NCBI GenBank assembly: GCA_021816565.1
Contig: JAKAXN010000255.1
Location: 1-6,595, forward strand
Source of the DNA: Actinomycetes bacterium
GTDB lineage: Bacteria; Actinomycetota; Acidimicrobiia; Acidimicrobiales; Palsa-688
Length of the DNA stretch: 6,595 nt
Reading direction: 5' to 3'
This document shows positions 1 through 5,689 of the stretch, in pieces. The first letter of the stretch is position 1. The number at the start of each line of letters is the position of its first letter. The position numbers were made by a program, and so were the translations under genes. The notes below the pieces were generated by a model. The model searched no databases. It saw only the letters and a list, made by a program, of their open reading frames with translations, and was not told the DNA's origin.

Positions 1-852
1 CGGGGCGGACCCCGGTCTGCGCCCCCTCTCCGGCCGGACCGTGACGGCCAGCCAGGTGTCGTGACAGCGGGTGGCCGGCCCGGCGGCTCCGAGCAGGGCC
101 CGGTAGCTGCGCCGGGCCGCCCCCACGGCCGCCGGGGCGTCGCCGTCCCAACCCGGTGGCGCGGCCGCCGGGACGTCGTCGGCCCTGCCGGGCGGCCCGC
201 TGCGGCGCACCCACTGCAACCGCAGGACCGGGCCCTCAGGCCGGGCCACCGCGGCCAGCACCGATCGCCAGGCGTCGAGGCGCTGCAGCTGCTCGGCCCC
301 GTCCAGCAGGGAGAACGGATGGCCCGTCACCGGCAGGACCGCACTCCAACTACCGGCCCTCCTGTCCCGCACCGCCCCGTAGCCGTCCCTGGCCGGGGAC
401 CCGGCGACATCGACGACCTGGATCCCCGCCGGCAGTGGCGCCCGGCCGGGCACCAGGGGGCCCGGCCGCAGGGAACGGGGCTCGGCGGTTGCGACCGGTC
501 GGCGCCGCCGGCCCCGGCCGGGCCTGGTCCGGACCGGGGCCGGACCGGGGTGGGTCCCGGTCAGCGGGGCCGGGCTGAGGACGCTCCTGCCTCCCCTTCG
601 GTGGACCCAGTCCAGGCCCACCACGGCCCAGCCGATGACCGGCCGGCCGGCCCGGCTCCAAAGGGACCCCGCCAGGGCTCCGGTTGCGACCGTCGCGGCC
701 AGGATGCTGCCGGGAGCTCCGCCCAGAGCAGCGTGCACCCCCAGGGCGAGGACCATCCCGACGGCGATGGTGACCAGCTGGCCGGCACCGAGGCCCAGGA
801 TGATCCCCCTCCGCTCGAGAGGCTGGAAGCTGAACCGGGGCGGCTCAGCCAT
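1..852 (-). CDS. SCO6880-family type IV secretion membrane protein, C-terminal part beyond window
   Basis: Likely an inner-membrane component of an actinobacterial conjugative type IV secretion system. The first 284 residues are visible and there is no stop before position 1. The frame opens at ATG 852-850, preceded by GGAGAG six bases upstream. A short N-terminal arm (residues 1-16) is followed by two closely spaced hydrophobic helices (about 17-42 and 45-66). Next comes a Pro/Arg/Gly-rich linker (about 86-140), then a soluble domain with GYGAVRDRRAGSWSAVLPV (about 157-175), an AEQLQRLDAW helix and VLRLQWVRR (about 209-217). I recognise this order from SCO6880-family proteins, usually encoded just before a VirB4-like ATPase. 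The start overlaps the end of the VirB6-like gene by 8 nt, which suggests coupling. An exact tandem 11-bp repeat lies in the linker. The biochemical role of the family is not settled. Family call fairly sure; exact role inferred from context. Confidence 0.82.
   Translation of the reverse strand, partial: MAEPPRFSFQPLERRGIILGLGAGQLVTIAVGMVLALGVHAALGGAPGSILAATVATGALAGSLWSRAGRPVIGWAVVGLDWVHRRGGRSVLSPAPLTGTHPGPAPVRTRPGRGRRRRPVATAEPRSLRPGPLVPGRAPLPAGIQVVDVAGSPARDGYGAVRDRRAGSWSAVLPVTGHPFSLLDGAEQLQRLDAWRSVLAAVARPEGPVLRLQWVRRSGPPGRADDVPAAAPPGWDGDAPAAVGAARRSYRALLGAAGPATRCHDTWLAVTVRPERGRRPGSAP
529..550. repeat. exact tandem repeat, 2 x 11 bp (CCGGACCGGGG)
   Basis: Two head-to-tail identical 11-bp copies lie in the DNA for the Pro/Arg-rich linker of the SCO6880-family gene. 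Eleven is not a multiple of three, so gain or loss of one copy would shift the frame. The coding signal is in the same frame on both sides, so the present copy number fits an intact gene. In DNA this G+C-rich it may simply reflect low complexity. Confidence 0.6.
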
Positions 853-1990
853 CGGTCGCTCTCCGGCCACCCGCCGGACCGGCGCCGCCCGGCGGTCCGG
901 CGGGTCCCGGCGTCCCGTCGGGGCTTTCCGAGAGGGGGAAGTCCGCCGGACGGGACGCCAGGATCTGCGGGGCGACAGGCGAAGCGGCGGTCCCGTGCGA
1001 CCCCGGGCGGCCGGACAGGCCGGACATGAGCAGCTGCGCGGCCGGGTGGGCCGGCGCCGAGGCGGCCGTACCCGCGGCCCGGGCCGCGGCCCGGGCCGGC
1101 CGCCGGGACATGCCCTCCAGGTGGCCGATGGCGGCCGCCTCCACCACCGGAGCCAGGCGCATGAGGGTGAACGGGGCGAAGCCGGCCAGGAGCATGAGGC
1201 CGGCTCCGGAGATGGCCGAGTTCGCATCCCTTCCCCCCAGGGCGGCCAACCCCAGGGACAGCGTTGCCACGATCACGAACTTGGACAGGATGAGGCTGAG
1301 GAGGATCTCCACGCCCCGTTTGGCCATCCCGGCGGTGGAGGGCCACACGTAGCCCACGAGCACCAGCGGCATGAAGAAGACGGCCACGTAGACCGCGGCG
1401 GAGCGGAGCATCATCTCCAGCCACACCAGGACGGCCCCCACCACCGTCACCGCGTCGAGGAACATCCGCACGAACACGGGCGACTTCGAGACCAACCCGC
1501 TGGCCATGGAGGCGCTGAACTGCGATGCCAGGTAGCGGGTGTTGCGGCCGAGGAACAGCAGGCAGACCTGGTCGGTCCCCGCGAGGGCCAGTCCGGCCAG
1601 CTGTGACGCCGCCAACCCGGCCAGGATGGCCACCGGCAGGCCCACCCCCCATACCCGGCCCAGGCGGCGGAGATCCTGGCGCAGCACCGGACCCACCGAG
1701 GCGGCCATCAGCACCGGCAGCACGACCGCCGCCACCACCTTCTCCATCAGGCCGGCCTCGGTCCGGAACCAGCCCCCGGCGAGGTGGGGCTGGCCGGTCG
1801 TCTGCATCAGGTCCAGAACGTGGCCCACCAGCCAGTCGGCGGCGTTGGACATGGACACCCCGACGGCCCCCAGCACGGCCCCCGCGGCGGCGTTGGTCAC
1901 ACCCCCCGCCACCCCGCCGGCCAGGCCGGCGACCGGGGTCAGGCAGGTGGCCGGCGTCAGGCACGCGAGCGAGGGGCCGGGCAGGAACAT
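845..1990 (-). CDS. VirB6/TrbL-like conjugal transfer channel protein
   Basis: A 381-residue polytopic membrane protein, probably the inner-membrane translocation-channel component of the type IV secretion system. Hydrophobic segments lie near residues 22-47, 83-101, 113-136, 175-216 (a likely pair), 226-252 and 258-277. They are followed by a Pro/Gly/Ala/Arg-rich tail (about 295-381) that is presumably cytoplasmic. The charged loop RQDLRRLGRVW (about 104-114) and the segment MAKRGVEILLSLILSKFVIV (222-241) resemble TrbL/VirB6-type proteins. The call rests on topology, size and position between DUF6112 and SCO6880 genes rather than on a catalytic motif. ATG at 1990-1988 overlaps the upstream stop as TGATG, with a GGGGGGAAG stretch upstream as a possible ribosome site. 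The open frame extends upstream to 2302, but that part overlaps the DUF6112 gene and is not used. The 3' end overlaps the next gene by 8 nt. Confidence 0.8.
   Translation of the reverse strand: MFLPGPSLACLTPATCLTPVAGLAGGVAGGVTNAAAGAVLGAVGVSMSNAADWLVGHVLDLMQTTGQPHLAGGWFRTEAGLMEKVVAAVVLPVLMAASVGPVLRQDLRRLGRVWGVGLPVAILAGLAASQLAGLALAGTDQVCLLFLGRNTRYLASQFSASMASGLVSKSPVFVRMFLDAVTVVGAVLVWLEMMLRSAAVYVAVFFMPLVLVGYVWPSTAGMAKRGVEILLSLILSKFVIVATLSLGLAALGGRDANSAISGAGLMLLAGFAPFTLMRLAPVVEAAAIGHLEGMSRRPARAAARAAGTAASAPAHPAAQLLMSGLSGRPGSHGTAASPVAPQILASRPADFPLSESPDGTPGPAGPPGGAGPAGGRRATDG
1074..1097. repeat. tandem 12-bp repeat encoding Ala-Arg-Ala-Ala
   Basis: Two exact copies of GCGGCCCGGGCC lie in tandem in the tail of the VirB6-like gene, and each contains the 10-bp palindrome GGCCCGGGCC. 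They encode the ARAAARAA run (about residues 299-306) that opens the disordered tail. The copies keep the reading frame, consistent with simple in-frame duplication. Confidence 0.55.
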
Positions 1991-2295
1991 CAGATCTTCC
2001 CCCCGGTGTGGAGGAAGAAGTTGACGATCTGCGCCGCTCCGCCGATCAGGACGGCCGCCAGGCCGGAGACCAAAACCCCCCGGCGCCCGTTGTAGGCCTG
2101 CTGGTAGTTCTGGGAGTAGTGGCCGAAGGCCCACATGACGGCGCCGATGACCAGGCCGGCCATGGCCGCCATCAGCGCCCAGCCGCCGAGGCCGTTGGCC
2201 AGGCCCTGGAGGACCGGGAAGCCAGGGAGTTTGGTGCCGTCGGGGGTCAGGGTGACCGACCCGGCGTCGGCGATCAGGGCAGCGGCGTGGAGCAC
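1990..2295 (-). CDS. DUF6112-family small membrane protein (VirB2-like, conjugation)
   Basis: A 101-residue protein with two hydrophobic helices (about residues 36-57 and 73-95) joined by a polar loop, GHYSQNYQQAYNGRRG (58-73). I recognise this loop as the hallmark of the actinobacterial DUF6112 family. The first 35 residues look like a short periplasmic or signal-like segment without a clear cleavage site. Two helices with a short polar loop are also the architecture of VirB2/TrbC pilin-like subunits, and the gene heads a cluster with VirB6-like and SCO6880 genes. A structural role in the transfer channel is therefore inferred, not shown. The start is GTG at 2295-2293, fixed by a perfect AGGAGGT five bases upstream. 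The stop overlaps the next start by one base. Family call strong; function tentative. Confidence 0.85.
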   Translation of the reverse strand: MLHAAALIADAGSVTLTPDGTKLPGFPVLQGLANGLGGWALMAAMAGLVIGAVMWAFGHYSQNYQQAYNGRRGVLVSGLAAVLIGGAAQIVNFFLHTGGKI

Positions 2296-2300
2296 GGGGC

Positions 2301-2307
2301 ACCTCCT
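2301..2307 (-). promoter_or_regulatory. strong ribosome binding site for the DUF6112 gene
   Basis: The minus strand reads AGGAGGT, then five bases (GCCCC), then the GTG start. It is a near-perfect anti-16S complement and selects the GTG at 2295 over upstream options. Confidence 0.85.
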
Positions 2308-2365
2308 GTAGTTAGTCAGCCTTGTTACTCTTTCATGGTTTTACATGTATTGCTAGCCTTTTTCC
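2308..2365. promoter_or_regulatory. AT-rich divergent intergenic region; promoters and candidate oriT
   Basis: This 58-bp island has about 38% G+C by hand count, inside DNA that is roughly three-quarters G+C. It separates the type IV secretion operon (leftward) from the relaxase gene (rightward), so both promoters should lie here. On the plus strand, TTGTTA at 2322-2327 and TGTATT at 2346-2351 (18-bp spacing) form a weak sigma70-like pair. They would start transcription only about 8 bases before the relaxase ATG. The region also has the palindromes TACATGTA (2342-2349) and GCTAGC (2352-2357), and the string GTATTGCTAGCC (2347-2358). That string resembles, with a three-base gap, the nic region of R388 as I remember it. 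No clear minus-strand promoter hexamers were found. Regulatory role likely; the exact elements are uncertain. Confidence 0.55.
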
Positions 2366-4465
2366 ATGCTCCTGGTTCGAGGGATAGGTGCCGGGGTCGC
2401 CCCCTACTTCCTGGACGGGCGGGACCGCGGGTGCTGGACGCCGGGAGCGACCCGGCTGCTCGGGTTGTCCGGCCCGGTCCGCTCGGACGACCTGCGGGCA
2501 GTGCTGAGCGGGAGCGACCCGCGCAACGGGCGGTTCCTGCCCCGCGTCCGCCACCCGAGGAGAAGGGGTGGGTGGGACCTGGTGTTCAGCGCGCCGAAGT
2601 CGTTGTCCTTGCTGGCCGCCTGTTCGCCGGCTGGCGACTCGGTGACCGAGGCCCACGCCGCGGCGGTGGGCCGGGTGCTCGAGCACGTGGAACAGCGCCT
2701 GACCGTGCGCGACGCGTCGGCGCCCGGAGGGGCCGGGCCGGCCGGGGGGATGGTCGCGGCCCGCTTCGAGCACAGGAGCAACGCCGCAGCGGAGCCGCAC
2801 CTGCACACCCACGTCCTGGTGGCCAACCTCACCCGCACCGACCGGGGGTGGAGCGCCGTCACCAACAGCGAGTGGTACGTGGGCCGGGCCAGGCTGGGGG
2901 CCCTCTACCAGATGGCGCTGCGTCACGAGCTGTGCCAGCGGGGCTGGGACCTGGAGTGGCGGCTCCGGCCGGACGGCCTGGCCGACCTGGCCGGCGTCCC
3001 GAGCCCGGCGGTGCGGGCGGCCAGCACCCAGGGCCTGCAGGCCGCGGCCGCGGGGCGATTCGCGGCCCGCCGCCGGGCCACACCCCAGCCATGGCAGGAC
3101 CGGGCAGCCCGGGCCGGCTTCGACCGGCGCACACTCGGCGAGGCCGGCCGGGCGCCGGACCCGGGCGGGACGGGTGGCGCCGCGGGCCGGGCGGGGGCCC
3201 CTGCCCCGAGCGGGCCAGGGCCCGATGACGGGGAGTTGGCGCTGCGGGTGGCGGGTCGGCTGGCCATGCGCAGCTCCGACTTCCGCGAGGCCGACGTCAT
3301 CGTCGCTCTGGCTGCGACGCTCGATCACGGCTGGACGCCCGATTTGGCCGCCTCCTGGGCCGAGCGGTTCTGCGCGGCCAGCCGCCCGGTACCCTCGCCG
3401 ACGGCGGGGGCGAGGTGGACCACCGGCCTGTCCCGGAGGGCCGACGACCGCCTGGTCGGCCTGCTGGAGGAAATGCAGGCCACGCCCGGGCCGGGCGCCA
3501 TCGGGGGCGAGGGTGCGGGCCGGACCTTTTCGGCGGTTGACTTCCTCTCCAGCATGCCGGGGCGCAGCGACCTGATCGCCCAGGCCGAGTTCCTGGAGCG
3601 CTGCCGGGCCCGATGGGACCGCGACGGGCTGAGAGCGGCGGTCCTCACCCCGGCCGCCTCCGCAGCCAGGTGGGAGGTGCTGACGGGCCTGACGGCCCAC
3701 CGCCCGGGTACGGCCGCGGATGTGCTGGTGGTCGATCAGGCAGACCGGCGCAGCACACCGGAGCTGCTGCAGCTCCTCGAGGTGGCCCGGGCCCGAAACA
3801 GCCGGCTGATCATGGTCGAAGGAGGGACGCTGCCCCGCCTGGCCCACTTCGCCAGTCGGGGGCTGGCCGAGCACTCGGCCCGCACCGGCGCGCTGACCTG
3901 CCCGCCGCCTCCAGCGTGGAGCCCCTCACCCACCCCCGCCGACGAGCGGAGTCCGCGCCGGTGGGGCCGCCGGGCCGCCGATGAGATCCTGGGCCGCTGG
4001 AGCGAAGGGACCCGGAGCGAACTGCTGGTGGGGCTGGGCCTGGAGGAGGTCCGGTCCCTCAACCGGGCGGCGCGGCTGGTCGAGACCGGCGCCCGGCCCG
4101 CCCCTGCGGTCCGCTCGGGCCGGGGGGAGATGTTCGCAGCCGGCGACCGGGTCGTCGTCCTGCGCTCCGGGCCGCGGCGGCCGCCCTACGGCACGTTCGG
4201 CCGGATCGCCGAGGTAGGTGACTCCGGCCGGAGCCTGGGCATCCGATGGGACGGGCAGGACCGGGCGGTCACCTACGGGACGGAGATCGTGGCCGGGCTG
4301 GGCCACGGATGGGCGGCCACGGTGCACCTGGCCGGTCGGGCCGGTCGGGATGTGATGCTGCTCGGGCCGGTGGATGCCGCCCCCCGGCTCAGGTCCCTGG
4401 TCCGGGCGTCGATCGAGCCGGAGCGACAGGCCGGGCTGGACCGCCACCGGGGCCTGTCGCTCTGA
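2366..4465 (+). CDS. MobF-family (TrwC/TraI-like) relaxase with degenerate helicase domain
   Basis: This is the conjugative relaxase expected to nick oriT and stay bound to the 5' end of the transferred strand. It has 699 residues, shorter than TrwC or TraI. Residues 1-200 form the relaxase domain. Tyr14 (APYFLDG) is the probable nucleophile, with Phe where a second Tyr often sits. The conserved DLVFSAPKSLSLLAA is at 71-85. The metal triad His145, His147 and His149 is in EPHLHTHVLVAN. Gly/Pro-rich linkers lie at about 261-288 and 513-530. Residues 385-665 follow a TraI/RecD-like helicase outline, but the P-loop, the DE box and the later motifs are altered (see findings). A region resembling the late helicase core, with GDRVVVLR and HGWAATVH, spans about 588-655. 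ATG 2366 gives the expected short N-terminus. No Shine-Dalgarno precedes it, so near-leaderless translation is possible. The gene is divergent from the transfer operon. Confidence 0.9.
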   Translation: MLLVRGIGAGVAPYFLDGRDRGCWTPGATRLLGLSGPVRSDDLRAVLSGSDPRNGRFLPRVRHPRRRGGWDLVFSAPKSLSLLAACSPAGDSVTEAHAAAVGRVLEHVEQRLTVRDASAPGGAGPAGGMVAARFEHRSNAAAEPHLHTHVLVANLTRTDRGWSAVTNSEWYVGRARLGALYQMALRHELCQRGWDLEWRLRPDGLADLAGVPSPAVRAASTQGLQAAAAGRFAARRRATPQPWQDRAARAGFDRRTLGEAGRAPDPGGTGGAAGRAGAPAPSGPGPDDGELALRVAGRLAMRSSDFREADVIVALAATLDHGWTPDLAASWAERFCAASRPVPSPTAGARWTTGLSRRADDRLVGLLEEMQATPGPGAIGGEGAGRTFSAVDFLSSMPGRSDLIAQAEFLERCRARWDRDGLRAAVLTPAASAARWEVLTGLTAHRPGTAADVLVVDQADRRSTPELLQLLEVARARNSRLIMVEGGTLPRLAHFASRGLAEHSARTGALTCPPPPAWSPSPTPADERSPRRWGRRAADEILGRWSEGTRSELLVGLGLEEVRSLNRAARLVETGARPAPAVRSGRGEMFAAGDRVVVLRSGPRRPPYGTFGRIAEVGDSGRSLGIRWDGQDRAVTYGTEIVAGLGHGWAATVHLAGRAGRDVMLLGPVDAAPRLRSLVRASIEPERQAGLDRHRGLSL

Positions 4466-4498
4466 ATCAGGCGGGCGGGTCGGGGAAGGCGGTGCCGG
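4466..4498. other. convergent 33-bp gap between relaxase and CPBP genes
   Basis: The two stop codons face each other across 33 bp. I see no convincing hairpin with a T-run, no tRNA end and no att-like repeat. It is nevertheless the point where transfer genes give way to genes of ordinary chromosomal type. Confidence 0.5.
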
Positions 4499-5605
4499 TC
4501 AGCCGTGGGATGAGACATGCTCCGTCCAGCGCTCTCCGTCCCACCACCGCCACCGGTTGTAGCCGGCGGGGTCGGGGTGCCAACCGGGGGGTGGCGGAGA
4601 CGGCGCCACGGGAGCCGTCCGCCCCCCCGTCGGCGGAGATGGCACGGGAGGGGCCGAGCGCCCCTCCGGCGGCGGGGCACCCGGGCCGGGCCGGCCGGCG
4701 CCCCGGTCGCCGTGGAGGCCCCGGCCACCCTGGAGAGTAGCGGGGAGGGGCCCGTTGTTGCGCTCGCTCAGCCACAGGATGAGGGCCGAGATCCAGACGA
4801 CCGCCACGACCAGGACGGCCACGCCGCTGACCGCCGGCCAGCGCTGGGACAGGAACCCGACGATGTCCCAGCCGGCATGGCAGACCATCAGCGGGAGCAG
4901 CTCCCGGAACCGGAGGTACGTCCAGTAGTACAGGGCGGCCCACAGCAGGATCCCCAGCACGCCGGGCCCGTAGTAGATGTGGTAGGAGCCCCGCAGCAGC
5001 AGGGCCACCACGGTGACCTCCCACCACGGGCGGCGGGCCTGGCGCAGGGTGACGACCACGAAGGCCAGCACCACCAGCTCCTCGATCACCCCGGCCTGGA
5101 CCGAGTCGACCATCCCGAACAGCAGCTCGGGGGCGGTGGGGGCCCCGGTGGGCAGGTGCCCGGTCTGGAGGGCGGCGTTCACTATCCCACCGGCGATGAG
5201 GGCGAAGAGGCCCCACGCGGCGATGCGGATGCTGCGGCTGACCGCCACCCGGCCGCCGGCTGTGCGCGGCACCCGCAGACCCAGGGCCGCCGCCGACACG
5301 CCCCGCCGGGCGGCCAGCATCAGCACCACCGCCAGGGCCAGACCGATCTGAGCCGCCACGTCCACCGCCTGGTTGCCGTAGGCGGCCCAGCTGGCGGTGT
5401 CGAGAGCGTTGCGGTAGCGCCCGGCCAGCAGCAGGGAGGCGGCCAGGATCCCGGCCAGGAAGAAGGCCGCGAAGACCAGGAGGACCTCGGTGTAGGCCCG
5501 CCGGGCGCCGATGGGGGCCAGCACCGGGTCCGGGGCCGGAGCCCACCACGGCCGCGCCGGTGCCGGTGGTGGGGAGGCGGGGCCGGGCCCGGGTGGTCCG
5601 TACAT
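4499..5605 (-). CDS. CPBP-family intramembrane protease-like protein with C-terminal DUF2510
   Basis: A 368-residue membrane protein. A Pro-rich N-terminal tail (1-30) is followed by several hydrophobic helices (about 38-62, 80-98, 126-146, 196-228 and 259-279). The CPBP (Abi/Rce1-like) signature is present: Glu175-Glu176 in VIEELVV, His209 in LLLRGSYHIYYG and His243 with Asp247 in CHAGWD. The usual EExxxR arginine is absent here (Leu180). From memory, EE followed later by LLRGSYH marks a common actinobacterial CPBP subgroup, so this may not mean loss of activity. A Pro/Gly-rich linker (about 285-338) leads to a DUF2510 module (about 338-363) with PPGWHPDPAG and WRWWDGERWTEH. Such proteases cleave membrane-embedded substrates, but the substrate here is unknown. 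ATG 5605 is chosen because it begins the typical MYGPPGPG tail and upstream codons are shadow sequence. No strong ribosome site is visible. Confidence 0.82.
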   Translation of the reverse strand: MYGPPGPGPASPPPAPARPWWAPAPDPVLAPIGARRAYTEVLLVFAAFFLAGILAASLLLAGRYRNALDTASWAAYGNQAVDVAAQIGLALAVVLMLAARRGVSAAALGLRVPRTAGGRVAVSRSIRIAAWGLFALIAGGIVNAALQTGHLPTGAPTAPELLFGMVDSVQAGVIEELVVLAFVVVTLRQARRPWWEVTVVALLLRGSYHIYYGPGVLGILLWAALYYWTYLRFRELLPLMVCHAGWDIVGFLSQRWPAVSGVAVLVVAVVWISALILWLSERNNGPLPATLQGGRGLHGDRGAGRPGPGAPPPEGRSAPPVPSPPTGGRTAPVAPSPPPPGWHPDPAGYNRWRWWDGERWTEHVSSHG

Positions 5606-5689
5606 CGGCACCAGCGTGCCAGACCGACCCCGGGATATGGCTCCGGGCGGCGGCCGGCGCCGGCGCCGAGATGCCAGAATCGGCGGCGC
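5606..5689. promoter_or_regulatory. divergent intergenic region between CPBP and LPG-synthase-type genes
   Basis: The 84-bp gap must hold promoters for both flanking genes. A small hairpin, GGCAC-CAGC-GTGCC (5607-5620), abuts the CPBP start. TGCCAGA occurs twice in the same direction (5617-5623 and 5672-5678). A 14-bp GC palindrome lies at 5655-5668. On the plus strand CAGAAT (5675-5680) sits 9 bases before the GTG at 5690, a spacing that would suit a near-leaderless transcript. None of these is strong alone. Confidence 0.4.

Noticed and set aside
561..1964. Long minus-strand open frame of 467 codons
   Set aside because: It is an antisense-free but out-of-frame shadow of the VirB6-like and SCO6880 genes. 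Its translation is Arg/Gly/Pro-rich with no family features, as expected from GC-rich alternate frames.
1525..3228. Plus-strand open frame of 567 codons
   Set aside because: It runs antisense to two transfer genes, then through the relaxase gene in another frame. Composition is Pro/Arg/Gly-biased and no domain is recognisable.
2333..3874. Minus-strand open frame of 513 codons opposite the relaxase
   Set aside because: It is antisense to a relaxase with clear motifs. The translation is low-complexity and has no supporting start context.
5655..5668. 14-bp GC palindrome as a terminator or operator
   Set aside because: It has no loop or T-run, and such palindromes are frequent by chance at this base composition. 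It is noted only as part of the intergenic description.
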